A stretch of DNA of 64,000 nt from Clostridiales bacterium (lineage in GTDB: Bacteria; Bacillota; Clostridia; Christensenellales; Aristaeellaceae). The position numbers and the translations under genes were made by a program. Within the stretch, counting starts at the first letter, position 1; every line of letters begins with the position of its first letter. The stretch spans positions 1-64,000 of the forward strand of contig SVGS01000002.1 of NCBI GenBank assembly GCA_015056205.1, given 5' to 3'. The notes beneath the pieces are model-generated. The model made no database searches and was not told the origin of the DNA. It saw only the letters and a program-made list of their open reading frames with translations. This document shows positions 1 to 9,111 of this stretch, piece after piece.

Positions 1-29
1 GCATTGTCAGGGATCCAAATTATACTGAT

Positions 30-86
30 GTGAAAGACTAATTTCCATGTCCACAGAACTGGATTCTCGTGAAAGACTTACTTCCA
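30..86. repeat. Two imperfect 18-bp direct repeats upstream of the ABC operon promoter
   Basis: GTGAAAGACTAATTTCCA (30-47) and GTGAAAGACTTACTTCCA (69-86) match at 16 of 18 positions and start 39 bp apart. They lie about 80-130 bp upstream of the -35 box of the sugar-binding protein gene. A pair of direct repeats there could be binding sites for an activator, but that is inference; no regulator gene is visible beside them. Confidence 0.45.
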
Positions 87-163
87 GTCGCCGCCCCCGG
101 TACTGGAAGCAACCTTTTCACTTCAGCTTCCTGAATTTGTATGATCCGGTACGTATTTTTCCC

Positions 164-192
164 TTGACAACATCCGACCCCCTTTGTATAAT
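164..192 (+). promoter_or_regulatory. Consensus sigma-A promoter of the first sugar ABC operon
   Basis: TTGACA (164-169) and TATAAT (187-192) both match consensus exactly and are 17 bp apart. Transcription should start near 199, giving a leader of about 105 nt before the ATG at 304. The ORF-track start (TTG 184) lies inside this promoter and so cannot be the translation start. Confidence 0.85.
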
Positions 193-303
193 ACAGTCAA
201 TCCCGGTTTTCCTATTTTATATATGGTAATAACAGACAAACCGCCTGTCTGTTTTATGTTCGTTTTCTGTGGCGGAAAAAAGAAAAGGGAGGGTATCTGT
301 TCC

Positions 304-1905
304 ATGAAGAAATTTGCCAGACTGCTCTGCCTGGTGCTTGCCCTTGTGATGGTCGCTCCTTTCGCCTTTGCGGAAGATCTGGGCACCATCTACCGTCAGC
401 ACTTTGGCAACGAGGAAGCCCAGGGTCCCGTCACCACGGAGCCCGTTACCGTTGACGTATGGCGCGGCTTCTCCTCTACCGTGATGGACACGCTGGCCGA
501 CTGCGAGACCTTCAAGAAGATGGAGGAAGTCACGGGCGTGAAGATCAACTGGGTGTATCCGCCGGTTGGATCCGAAACCGATAACTTCAACCTCCGCGTA
601 GCTTCCGATGACCTGCCCCACATGTTCTCCACCCCGCCCGCCTATGCCGGCGGCATCGAGACGGCTGTGGAAGACGGCGTCTATCTGGACTATGCTCCCT
701 ATTTCGAGAAGGGCTACACCCCCAACCTGCAGTATCTGTTCGAGCACTATCCTGAAATCGCCAAGGACGCGAAGCAGGATTCCGGCGCCATGATCTGCTG
801 GTACATGCTGGACTATGTACCCTCCAGCCCCTGGAGCGGCCTGTGGGTACGGCAGGATCTGCTTGAAAAAGCCGGTCTGGAGCCCCCGAAGACCATCGAA
901 GACTGGGACAACATGCTGCATGTGTTCAAAGAGAAGTTCGGAACCCTGCTGGGCTGCAACATCCCCCAGTGGTACGGTGTAGCGACCAACTATCAGTTCG
1001 CCGCTTCCTATGATTCCGCTTACGGCTGGATTGCCAAGGATGGCACCAAGGCTGCTTATGGCCCCATCGAACCCGGCTACAAGGATTTCCTGGCGCTGCT
1101 GCACAAGTGGTACGAGGAAGGCATCCTGGATCCCGACTTCGCGACCATTACGGATGCTGACTATCAGTCCAAGATGGCTGACGGCACCTACGGCGCCTTC
1201 GGTTCCGCCTACGGCGAAATCGGCCAGGCCAAGGTCACCGGCACCAACAACAATCCTGAGTACAAGCTGCTGGCGGTCGGTATGCCCACCTCCTATGAAG
1301 GACAGAAGACCCACCTGCGCCAGACCGACTTCATCGTCCGTACCGACTATGACGTGCTGACCACCCGTGCGGTGAAGGAAGGCATCGAAGAGACCGTGAT
1401 CCGCTGGAAGGACTTCTGGTACAGCCAGTTCGGCGGCGATCTGTGCTCCTACGGCCCCGAAAACGTCAGCTACAAGTGGGTAGACGCCGGTGACGGCCGC
1501 GAAAAGCTGGAATGGATCTATGAAGATACCGGCATTATCTCCAAGGGCAATGACAAGGACTTCTGGACCGTATATCCGCTCTTCAAGCTGCACAACTGGG
1601 GCTATCTGCGTGACTCCACCGCTTACGAGATGCAGCCCGAAGTCTGGCAGTGCATCGAAGAGTGGGGCAAGGACGGACATGACTGGTTCATGCCGCTGAT
1701 CACCCCCACCGCCGAAGAATCCGCGGAACTGGCCCGCATCATGACGGACATCGATACCTATCGCACGGAGATGACCTATAAGTTCATTACGGGTCAGGAA
1801 TCCCTGGATAACTTCGATGCTTTCGTGGAGCAGATCAAGAGCCAGGGCATCGAGGACGCGGTTGAACTGCAGCAGGCAGCCCTCGATCGCTACAACGCCC
1901 GTTAA
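304..1905 (+). CDS. Extracellular solute-binding protein of a sugar ABC transporter
   Basis: A 533-residue secreted binding protein that should capture a carbohydrate and deliver it to the two permeases encoded next. The N-terminus (MKKFARLLCLVLALVMV...AFA) is a clear signal peptide. No lipobox cysteine is visible, so membrane anchoring is uncertain. Length and aromatic-rich composition fit the large LplA/YtcQ-type binding proteins. The start at 304 is chosen because GGGAGGG lies 10 nt upstream; the longer ORF begins in the promoter. A terminator-like hairpin follows, which would keep the binding protein more abundant than the permeases. The ligand cannot be read from sequence; the downstream GH2 gene suggests an oligosaccharide. 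Confidence 0.9.
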   Translation: MKKFARLLCLVLALVMVAPFAFAEDLGTIYRQHFGNEEAQGPVTTEPVTVDVWRGFSSTVMDTLADCETFKKMEEVTGVKINWVYPPVGSETDNFNLRVASDDLPHMFSTPPAYAGGIETAVEDGVYLDYAPYFEKGYTPNLQYLFEHYPEIAKDAKQDSGAMICWYMLDYVPSSPWSGLWVRQDLLEKAGLEPPKTIEDWDNMLHVFKEKFGTLLGCNIPQWYGVATNYQFAASYDSAYGWIAKDGTKAAYGPIEPGYKDFLALLHKWYEEGILDPDFATITDADYQSKMADGTYGAFGSAYGEIGQAKVTGTNNNPEYKLLAVGMPTSYEGQKTHLRQTDFIVRTDYDVLTTRAVKEGIEETVIRWKDFWYSQFGGDLCSYGPENVSYKWVDAGDGREKLEWIYEDTGIISKGNDKDFWTVYPLFKLHNWGYLRDSTAYEMQPEVWQCIEEWGKDGHDWFMPLITPTAEESAELARIMTDIDTYRTEMTYKFITGQESLDNFDAFVEQIKSQGIEDAVELQQAALDRYNAR

Positions 1906-1920
1906 TCATCCCGACTTCAG

Positions 1921-1950
1921 CCGGGCGGGGGGGACCTCGCCCGGCCTTTT
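1921..1950 (+). terminator. Hairpin between binding protein and permease genes
   Basis: CCGGGCGGGG (1921-1930) pairs with CCTCGCCCGG (1935-1944), 10 bp with one G-U pair and loop GGGA, followed by CCTTTT. The hairpin sits between the first two genes of the operon and probably acts as a partial terminator or 3' stabiliser. Confidence 0.7.
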
Positions 1951-2001
1951 CATCAGATAGACACAGGAAAAAGATTCAGACAACAGGGAGATGACACGGA
2001 G

Positions 2002-3459
2002 ATGACAACAGCTATCAAAGCCACGCCGGTCCCGGCCGGTGTGGACTGGAAACGGTTCGCGGTCATCGGACTGTGCGCGCTGACGCTGGTGGTTTTGCTG
2101 TTTACGACGCAGCTGAACGCGGTGGACAGAAAGACAGGCGAAGCGCTGAGCCTCACGGGGCTTGATTTTCTGCAGGGAAATACCGCCGGAAAATCCGCCG
2201 GGTCCTGCCATCCGATGATCATTGCCGCCATCCTTTTTACGGTGATGGGAATTGCCGCGGCCTGGTTTGCACCGGATAAATTTGTCTATTCGATCGTCGG
2301 CGCGATTTTTCTGGCTGTCTCCGTGTTCATGTTCCGTTTTGACGTTACCTATCAGGCAAAGGGCGAATTCGGACTGGACAAGGACAGCCTGTTCTTTACC
2401 GCGGGATGGATGGCCGCGATGGGGCTGTCGATCATCAATCTCGGTATGGTGATCTGGCGGAAAACCGGCCGCACGATGGATCTTCGCCGGGCGGAAATCG
2501 AAGCGACCCGGGTCAACGCGAACATCCGGTCCGGCTACCGGGTCCCGACGACCTGGCAGATCATCAAGCGGGATTTTTCCAAGCACTGGCCGATTTATCT
2601 GCTGATCCTGCCGACCATTATCTTCTATATCGTATGGTGCTACGGTCCCATGTACGGGATCATGATCGCCTTTAACAACTATAAGGCGAAGGGCGGCATC
2701 ACGGGAAGCGAATGGGTCGGACTGCAGTGGTTCCGGGATTTCTTCCGTTCCGCCTACGCCTACCGGACCATCCGCAATACGCTGCTGATCAGCTTCTATA
2801 ACCTGCTGGTGGGCTTCCCTGCTCCGATTATTCTGGCGCTGCTTCTCAACGAGATGCGGGCGCGGAGATACAAGCGCGTGGTGCAGACGGTAACCTACAT
2901 GCCATACTTCATCTCTCTGGTGGTTATGTGCGGTATTCTGACGGACTTCTGCTCCACCACGGGTCTCTTCGGAGAAATCCAGAAAATGCTGGGCGTCGAC
3001 AGCCCGGTAAACCTGCTGGGCGACGCGAAGTATTTCCGTACGGTGTACGTCGGGTCGGAAGTCTGGCAGCGTCTGGGCTGGGATTCCATCATCTTCCTGT
3101 CGGCGCTGGCCGGCATTGACCAGGAACAGTATGAGGCGGCCACGATTGACGGCGCCGGCAAGTTCAAGCAGGTGCTTCACGTGACCCTGCCCGGAATCCT
3201 GCCGACAATCTCGATTCTGCTGATCCTGCGTATCGGTTCCCTCATGGGCGTAGGATACGAGAAGATCATTCTGCTGTACAACGGCCTGACCTATGAGACG
3301 GCGGACGTGGTTTCCACCTACGTTTACCGCAAAGGTATCGTGGACGCGAATTTCTCCTTCTCCACCGCAGTCAACCTGTTCAACTCCGTAATCAACTTCC
3401 TGTTGGTGATCTTTGCCAATAAGATAAGCGCACTGCTCACCGAAAACAGTCTGTGGTAA
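2002..3459 (+). CDS. Sugar ABC transporter permease (LplB-like) with an extra N-terminal membrane region
   Basis: Inner-membrane permease of a CUT1-type importer, 485 residues. The permease core spans about residues 195-485 (from KHWPIYLLILPTIIFY) and carries the ATPase-contacting EAA loop EQYEAATIDGAGKFKQV. LplB-like permeases are usually about 300 residues. Here some 190 residues precede the core, with about four predicted membrane segments (around 20-36, 70-88, 93-112 and 132-150). The extension has no family I recognise. The start at 2002 is used because the ATG at 1991 closes after four codons. No ATP-binding subunit is encoded nearby. Confidence 0.9.
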   Translation: MTTAIKATPVPAGVDWKRFAVIGLCALTLVVLLFTTQLNAVDRKTGEALSLTGLDFLQGNTAGKSAGSCHPMIIAAILFTVMGIAAAWFAPDKFVYSIVGAIFLAVSVFMFRFDVTYQAKGEFGLDKDSLFFTAGWMAAMGLSIINLGMVIWRKTGRTMDLRRAEIEATRVNANIRSGYRVPTTWQIIKRDFSKHWPIYLLILPTIIFYIVWCYGPMYGIMIAFNNYKAKGGITGSEWVGLQWFRDFFRSAYAYRTIRNTLLISFYNLLVGFPAPIILALLLNEMRARRYKRVVQTVTYMPYFISLVVMCGILTDFCSTTGLFGEIQKMLGVDSPVNLLGDAKYFRTVYVGSEVWQRLGWDSIIFLSALAGIDQEQYEAATIDGAGKFKQVLHVTLPGILPTISILLILRIGSLMGVGYEKIILLYNGLTYETADVVSTYVYRKGIVDANFSFSTAVNLFNSVINFLLVIFANKISALLTENSLW

Positions 3460-3472
3460 GGGAGGGATGAGC

Positions 3473-4372
3473 ATGCAGAAAAGCAGAAAACTGATGACCA
3501 CGGGAGAGAAAACCTTCCAGGTGGTCAACAATCTGATCATGGCCATCCTGTGCGTGATCTGTATCTATCCGCTCTGGTATGTGCTGGTCTGTTCCCTCAG
3601 CGATCCGGTGCAGCTCTACGCGCAGCGGGGCATCATGCTCTGGCCGCTGGGCCAGTGGTCCACCCGGGGCTATACGCTGGTCATGGAGAACCCGAACATC
3701 CCCATCGGCTTCCGAAACACCCTGATCTACATGGGCGTCGGAACGCTGATCAACATGTTCCTGACCACCACCGCGGCGTACGGCCTGAGCCGGAAGCACT
3801 GCTACTGGAACGGCACCATCATGAAGTTCATTGCTTTCACGATGTACTTCCAGGGCGGCCTGATTCCTTTCTACCTGATGGTGAAGGGAATGGGACTGCT
3901 GGATACCTTCTCGGGCATCATCCTGCCGGTGGCGGTGAATACCTGGAACCTGGTCGTGATGCGGACCGCCTTCGCCGGAATCCCGGACAGCCTGGAGGAA
4001 TCCGCCCGGCTGGACGGCGCCAACGACTGGACCATCCTCTGGCGGATCTTCTTCCCGCTGGCCCAGGCGACCGTAGCGGTTATCGCGCTCTTCTACGCGG
4101 TGACCTGGTGGAACAACTGGTTCAATCCTTCCATCTTCCTGTCCAGCAAGGATAAGTATCCGCTGCAGCTGGTACTTCGCGAAATCCTGCTGAAGAACGA
4201 TACCTCCTCCATGACGCAGATCGGCTCGGTCGGACAGAGCCAGCAGGAGCAGTTCCGGATGCTGGTGAAATACTGCACGATCATCGTGGCGACGGTGCCG
4301 ATCCTGGTGGTGTATCCCTTCCTGCAGCGCTATTTCGTCAAGGGCGTGATGATCGGATCGATCAAAGGATAA
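3473..4372 (+). CDS. Carbohydrate ABC transporter permease (LplC/YtcP-like, MalG family)
   Basis: Second permease subunit, 299 residues, with about six membrane helices and the EAA loop LEESARLDGANDWTILWRIF. The C-terminus ending VKGVMIGSIKG is typical of the YtcP/LplC group. The ORF track begins at ATG 3467, but GGGAGG (3460-3465) abuts that codon; ATG 3473 has a normal 7-nt spacer, so I place the start there. It follows the first permease by 13 nt and is ended by a long hairpin. The subunit should form a heterodimer with the LplB-like protein and use a shared MsmX-type ATPase. Confidence 0.9.
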   Translation: MQKSRKLMTTGEKTFQVVNNLIMAILCVICIYPLWYVLVCSLSDPVQLYAQRGIMLWPLGQWSTRGYTLVMENPNIPIGFRNTLIYMGVGTLINMFLTTTAAYGLSRKHCYWNGTIMKFIAFTMYFQGGLIPFYLMVKGMGLLDTFSGIILPVAVNTWNLVVMRTAFAGIPDSLEESARLDGANDWTILWRIFFPLAQATVAVIALFYAVTWWNNWFNPSIFLSSKDKYPLQLVLREILLKNDTSSMTQIGSVGQSQQEQFRMLVKYCTIIVATVPILVVYPFLQRYFVKGVMIGSIKG

Positions 4373-4377
4373 TTGTG

Positions 4378-4424
4378 TTTTCCGAAATAAGGGCATGCCG
4401 CCGGGCATGCCCTTTTTCGGAAAA
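4378..4424 (+). terminator. Long intrinsic terminator after the first ABC operon
   Basis: TTTTCCGAAA and AAGGGCATGCC pair with the complementary downstream arm (4404-4424) to give about 21 bp with one bulged T and loop GCCG. A T run lies within the 3' arm. The stem is close to symmetric and could work in both directions. Confidence 0.8.
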
Positions 4425-4504
4425 ATACCTTCACGCCGATCCGAACCGGCCGGCGTTTTCCGAAGGCACAAAACGAAAAACGAACAAAAAAGGAGAGCCC
4501 GCAA

Positions 4505-6913
4505 ATGCGTAAGGAAAGTCTGAATCTGAACTGGTCTTTTCGGGAACACGACGCTTTTTTCCTGGAGCCGCCCAGAGAGGCGCTGACAGTCAATCTGCCC
4601 CATGATTATATCGTAAACCGGCCCCGGTCCGCCTCCGCCTATGGCGCCGCGCCCAACGGCTTCTTCGGGGACGGAGAAGGAGTTTATGAAAAGGTCCTGG
4701 AAATCCCGGAGGAATGGGCAGGCAAACGGACGGTGCTGGATATTGACGGCGCGTATATGAATACCGAAGTGGAGCTGGACAGGGAGCTGGTTTCCCAGCA
4801 TCCCTACGGGTATACGCCCTGGCTGGTGGATCTGACCGGGCGCCTGACCCCGGGCAGCCATACCCTGAAAATCAAAACCCAAAGTCGGCAGCCGTCTACC
4901 CGCTGGTACAGCGGAGGCGGGCTGTATCGGGGCGTCAGCCTGTGGGTGGGAGAAGAGACCGGCATCCTGCCCTGGGATCTCTTTGTCACGACGCCGGAGG
5001 CAGATGCGGAGCGGGCGCTGGTGAAGGCGGAAATCCTGCTTTCCACCGCCGCGGCTCAGGCGAAAGACGCCGTGATCACCGCCCGGGTGGCGGACGCGGC
5101 CGGAAACACGGTGGCGGAAGGGAAACTCCATACCCGGGTGCGTCCGGGCGAAAAAGCCAAATCCGGCCTGTGGATGACGGTGGAAAACCCGGCGCTCTGG
5201 AGTCCGGACACGCCGAACCTGTATACGCTGCGGGTGAAGGTTTCCGTGACGGGACAGGCGGAGGAAGAAGCGGAAACCCTTTTCGGAATCCGACGCTACG
5301 AGGCGGACGCGGAGCGGGGCCTGCGGCTGAACGGAAAGCCTCTGAAGCTGAAGGGCGGCTGCATTCACCATGATCACGCCTTCCTCGGCAGCGCGGCCTA
5401 TCCCCGGGCGGAAGAACGGAAGATTCAGATTCTGAAGGCGGCCGGCTACAATGCCGTGCGCATCAGCCACTATCCGCCCAGCCTGGCGATGCTGGAGGTC
5501 TGTGACCGCGAAGGGATGATCCTGCTGGACGAGGCCTTTGACTGCTGGCGTACGGGCAAGGTCGCGATGGATTATCATCTGTATTTTGAGGACTGGTGGG
5601 AGCGGGACGTAACCTGTATGGTGTTGCGGGACCGGAACCATCCCTGCGTCTTCAGCTATTCCATCGGCAACGAGATCTGGGAGCGGGACGGATCCGGAGA
5701 CGGCTATGCCTGGGCGCACCGGATCGCGGATAAGATCCGTTCCCTGGACAGCACGCGCTTCGTCACCTCCGCCTTGAACGGGATCTTTGACGCCGATGCC
5801 TTCGTGAAAGCGCTGAAGGAAGCGGGCGGGGATCCCTCGAAGGTCAACTTCCAGAACCTGGAGCAGAAGCAAAACGAAGAAGACGCCTGGGGCAAAAAAA
5901 CCGCCGACTATGCTTCCGCCCTGGATATCGTGGGATACAACTATCTGTTCCGTCGCTACGCGGATGATCACAAAAAGTTCCCGGGTCGGGTAATCATGGG
6001 CACGGAAACCCATCCCTTCAACACCTATGATTACTGGAAGGCGACGATGGACAATCCGCACGTGATCGGTGATTTTATCTGGACGGCCTTTGACAATCTG
6101 GGCGAGGCCGGCGTCGGCCGGGTGGTATGGAACAGCAGCGGGGAGGCTCACGGCTTTATGGGCGGATATCCCTGGCGCTCCTGCTTCCAGGGAGACATGG
6201 ATCTGTGCGGCTACCGCACCGGCCAGAGCTATTACCGGGAAATCATGTGGGAAGCCTTCGAAGGCGGCAGCGATAAAATGGCGCTGTATACGACGCATCC
6301 CTGCCATTACGGAGACGGGTTCTGGGGAACCGGCTGGCACTGGCGGGACGTGGAGGACACCTGGAACTACGGTGAGGAATGGATCGGAAAGCCTGTTCCC
6401 GTCTTTGCCTATGCGGACGCGGAGGAAGTGGAATTCCTGCTGAACGGCCGTTCCGTGGGCCGGGCGAAGGTGGAGAAGCTGGAAGCGGCGATGGACATTC
6501 CCTATGAAAAGGGAAAACTGGAAGCTGTGGCGTACCGCGGCGGAAAGCAGACCGCCCGCACAGTCCTGGAGACCACCGGACCCGCCTGCCGGGTGGCTGC
6601 TGCGGCGGACCGCGCAGAAATCCGTGCCGATCAGCAGGATCTGGCCTATGTGGCGCTGACCCTGACCGACGGAAAAGGTGCAAGGGTTCCGGACGAAACC
6701 CGGAAGATTCACATCGAAGTGACCGGAGCGGGACATCTGGCCGGAATCGGAAACGGCAATCCTTGTACAGAGGAAAACTACGGAACGCCTTATTGCCTGG
6801 CCTATGAAGGGCGCGCCATGGCCGCGGTCGTCGCGGACACAGCGGGTGAAATCCGGATCCGGGCCTGGGCGGATGGGCTGGAGCCTGCGGAAATCACGGT
6901 TCAGGCCCGCTGA
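4505..6913 (+). CDS. Glycoside hydrolase family 2 protein (beta-galactosidase-like)
   Basis: Predicted cytoplasmic exo-glycosidase of 802 residues with no signal peptide. Order: GH2 sugar-binding domain (about 1-150, with PHDYIVNRP and WYSGGGLYRGV), immunoglobulin-like domain (about 155-265), TIM barrel (about 270-560) and C-terminal beta domains (about 600-802). The acid/base is probably E390 in SIGNEIW and the nucleophile E501 in MGTETHP. Start supported by AAAAAAGGAGAG. It lies 132 nt after the ABC operon and probably hydrolyses the imported oligosaccharide. Beta-galactosidase is the usual activity, but beta-glucuronidase or beta-mannosidase activity cannot be excluded. Confidence 0.88.
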   Translation: MRKESLNLNWSFREHDAFFLEPPREALTVNLPHDYIVNRPRSASAYGAAPNGFFGDGEGVYEKVLEIPEEWAGKRTVLDIDGAYMNTEVELDRELVSQHPYGYTPWLVDLTGRLTPGSHTLKIKTQSRQPSTRWYSGGGLYRGVSLWVGEETGILPWDLFVTTPEADAERALVKAEILLSTAAAQAKDAVITARVADAAGNTVAEGKLHTRVRPGEKAKSGLWMTVENPALWSPDTPNLYTLRVKVSVTGQAEEEAETLFGIRRYEADAERGLRLNGKPLKLKGGCIHHDHAFLGSAAYPRAEERKIQILKAAGYNAVRISHYPPSLAMLEVCDREGMILLDEAFDCWRTGKVAMDYHLYFEDWWERDVTCMVLRDRNHPCVFSYSIGNEIWERDGSGDGYAWAHRIADKIRSLDSTRFVTSALNGIFDADAFVKALKEAGGDPSKVNFQNLEQKQNEEDAWGKKTADYASALDIVGYNYLFRRYADDHKKFPGRVIMGTETHPFNTYDYWKATMDNPHVIGDFIWTAFDNLGEAGVGRVVWNSSGEAHGFMGGYPWRSCFQGDMDLCGYRTGQSYYREIMWEAFEGGSDKMALYTTHPCHYGDGFWGTGWHWRDVEDTWNYGEEWIGKPVPVFAYADAEEVEFLLNGRSVGRAKVEKLEAAMDIPYEKGKLEAVAYRGGKQTARTVLETTGPACRVAAAADRAEIRADQQDLAYVALTLTDGKGARVPDETRKIHIEVTGAGHLAGIGNGNPCTEENYGTPYCLAYEGRAMAAVVADTAGEIRIRAWADGLEPAEITVQAR

Positions 6914-6990
6914 GGAGAATTTTCCTTTTCCCGCTTTTCCCCCGGATCGCGGCCTCCCCTGTTGTCACAGAAAACTGAAAGGAGTTTTTC

Positions 6991-8217
6991 ATGAAAGCAA
7001 TCGGCAGAATCTGGAACGGAACCTCTCTGATTGTCAAAATCCTGATCGGCCTTGCCCTCGGCATCCTGTTCGGGCTCCTGACGCCGCAGGCTGCCTTTCT
7101 CGGCATTCTGGGCAACCTGTTTGTCGGCGCGCTGAAGGGCATTGCGCCGCTGCTGGTCTTTGTGCTGGTCATCAGCTCCCTGGCCAACGCCACCGGCAGC
7201 ATCGGCAAGCGCTTTTCGACGGTCATTGTGCTGTATCTGGTCAGCACGCTGGTCGCGGCCGTCATAGCCGTAGTCTCCAGCTTCCTTTTCCCCATAACCA
7301 TCAAGCTGACCACCGGTGATGTCAATACCGTTCCTCCCGGAGAGCTGAAGGACATCTTCCTGTCCATCCTGGACAATCTCGTGCAGAATCCCATTTCAGC
7401 CATTGCCGAAGCCAACTATATCGGCGTGCTGGCGTGGGCCATCATGCTGGGGCTCGCGCTCAAGGCCTTCGCTTCCCCGGCCCTCAAGTCCTCCCTGCAG
7501 AACATCTCCGACGCTTTGTCGCGGGTTGTCCGCTGGATCATCGGCCTGGCGCCCTTCGGCATCCTCGGCCTGGTGTTTTCATCCGTTTCCACCAGCGGGC
7601 TGTCCATTTTCGCGGATTACGGCAGGCTGCTGCTCCTGCTCGTGGGAACGATGGCCTTCGTGGCGCTGGTCAGCAATCCTCTCATCGTGGGCCTGACCCT
7701 TCGCCGCAATCCCTATCCGCTGGTATTCAGGTGCCTGCGTGAAAGCGGCATCACCGCTTTCTTCACAAGAAGCTCCGCCGCCAATATCCCCGTGAATATG
7801 TCCCTGTGCGAGAAGCTCGGCCTGGACAAGGATTTTTATTCCGTGTCGATTCCTCTCGGAGCGACGATCAATATGGACGGCGCCGCCGTGGTCATCACCG
7901 TCATGACGCTGGCAGCGGCGCACACGCTGGGCATCGGCGTCTCCATTGTCAGCGCGATTCTCCTGAGCATCCTGGCCACCCTCTGCGCCGGCGGTACTTC
8001 GGGTGTGGCCGGCGGATCCCTGCTGCTGATCCCGATGGCCTGTTCCATGTTCGGAATCCACAATGATATCGCCATGCAGGTTGTCGCAGTGGGCTTCATC
8101 ATCAGCGTCATCCAGGATTCCTGCGAGACGGCCATCAATTCCTCCAGCGATGTCCTGTTTACCGCCACGGCGGAATTCCGGGAATGGATCAGGAAAGGCC
8201 GGAAACTCCCCCTGTGA
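6991..8217 (+). CDS. sstT: Serine/threonine:sodium symporter SstT
   Basis: Integral membrane protein of 408 residues in the dicarboxylate/amino acid:cation symporter (DAACS) family. It closely resembles SstT at the N-terminus ([17 protein letters not shown]) and in the helical-hairpin region ([13 protein letters not shown]) and substrate-binding region ([12 protein letters not shown]). SstT imports L-serine and L-threonine with sodium. GGAG lies 9 nt before the ATG. The next reading frame is a truncated serine dehydratase, so this was probably once a serine uptake-and-deamination unit. Confidence 0.93.
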   Translation: MKAIGRIWNGTSLIVKILIGLALGILFGLLTPQAAFLGILGNLFVGALKGIAPLLVFVLVISSLANATGSIGKRFSTVIVLYLVSTLVAAVIAVVSSFLFPITIKLTTGDVNTVPPGELKDIFLSILDNLVQNPISAIAEANYIGVLAWAIMLGLALKAFASPALKSSLQNISDALSRVVRWIIGLAPFGILGLVFSSVSTSGLSIFADYGRLLLLLVGTMAFVALVSNPLIVGLTLRRNPYPLVFRCLRESGITAFFTRSSAANIPVNMSLCEKLGLDKDFYSVSIPLGATINMDGAAVVITVMTLAAAHTLGIGVSIVSAILLSILATLCAGGTSGVAGGSLLLIPMACSMFGIHNDIAMQVVAVGFIISVIQDSCETAINSSSDVLFTATAEFREWIRKGRKLPL

Positions 8218-8269
8218 GCGCTCCGGCCGGCAAAAAGAAAACCCGCCTGAATAACGGAGGAAAAGCGGT

Positions 8270-8377
8270 ATGAAATCCATCCGGGAACTTTTCAAGATCG
8301 GCAAGGGGCCGTCCAGTTCCCATACGATCGGACCGGAACGGGCGGCCAGGTTGTTTAAAAGCAAGCATATTCGTTGA
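8270..8377 (+). pseudogene. Truncated L-serine dehydratase (N-terminal 35 residues only)
   Basis: After a good ribosome binding site (ACGGAGG), a frame encodes [19 protein letters not shown] and continues GPERAARLF before stopping after 35 codons. The GPSSSHT signature near the start is characteristic of iron-sulfur L-serine dehydratases. These are normally over 200 residues for the beta part and about 400 for one-piece enzymes. Matching sequence ends near 8360, and the next gene (opposite strand) ends at 8409, so the rest has been deleted. It is too short for the ORF track. It follows sstT by 52 nt. Confidence 0.85.
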
Positions 8378-8408
8378 AATTCAAGGTTTCGCAAGTCCCC
8401 AAACCACG

Positions 8409-9092
8409 TTATCCATTTCCCATCAGATCCGCCAGTGTATCTTCCGTAGCTACCGGTATCCAGTGGCCTTCCACGCAGATGTCCGGATTGATTTCCCGGA
8501 TCGTGCCGGCCAGCTTCCCGCACAGATCGGGCCTTTTGATCCCAGTAAAGAAATCGTGGCCGGCGGAATCGCCGAGGAACAGCGTTTTATCCTGATCCAC
8601 GCAGACCAGCGTGGAATCGTCCGTATGCGGCGCTTCAGCCTGAAGAATTCTGACCGTACAGCCGCCCGGATCCAGGGTCATCTCCCCGGAAAACACCAGG
8701 TCCGCCTGTTTGACGATCACTTCGGTCTCCGCGGCATATTCTCTTCGGATGCTTTCATGAAGGGCAAGGAATTCCCCCGGTCCGTTCTTTGCGATTTTAT
8801 TCTTCCATTCCGCAAGATACGCGTCCGTCTTTCTGTTTGAAAGGGTCAGCCCGTTCACGGCATGCATTCCGAAAGTATGATCCCAGTGCCAGTGCGTCAG
8901 AACCGTCAGGCTCGGGAGCGGTAGGTTTTCTTTTTCCAGGAGTTTGTAAAACGCCCTGACATGGGCCGCCGAATGACCGGCGTCGACCGCCAGGCTCCAA
9001 TGCTCCCCTTTCACATAGCCGAGATTCGGCCGGTCCCTTTCTTTTTCAAAAGGCATAACCCATATATGTTCAGTCAGCCGTTTCAGTTCCAT
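8409..9092 (-). CDS. MBL-fold metallo-hydrolase
   Basis: Metallo-beta-lactamase-fold hydrolase of 227 residues with the metal-binding HWHWDH motif and downstream PHTDDS and GDSAGHD motifs expected for a two-metal site. The start is ATG 9092 (MELKRLTEHIWV), preceded by AAGGGGAT; the longer ORF would run into the upstream lipase-like gene. It lies 20 nt after that gene and is probably cotranscribed with it. MBL-fold proteins act on lactones, thioesters, phosphodiesters and other substrates; nothing here fixes the substrate. Its 3' end is close to the deletion junction of the serine dehydratase fragment. Confidence 0.85.
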   Translation of the reverse strand: MELKRLTEHIWVMPFEKERDRPNLGYVKGEHWSLAVDAGHSAAHVRAFYKLLEKENLPLPSLTVLTHWHWDHTFGMHAVNGLTLSNRKTDAYLAEWKNKIAKNGPGEFLALHESIRREYAAETEVIVKQADLVFSGEMTLDPGGCTVRILQAEAPHTDDSTLVCVDQDKTLFLGDSAGHDFFTGIKRPDLCGKLAGTIREINPDICVEGHWIPVATEDTLADLMGNG

Positions 9093-9111
9093 TTCACCGA
9101 TCCCCTTCCGT

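Noticed and set aside
184-303. Upstream extension of the first binding-protein ORF
   Set aside because: The TTG start overlaps the -10 box of the promoter, so it would not be transcribed; ATG 304 has the ribosome binding site and signal peptide.
3437-6736. 1099-codon minus-strand ORF
   Set aside because: Antisense to the second permease and GH2 gene, with no recognisable domain; a shadow frame.
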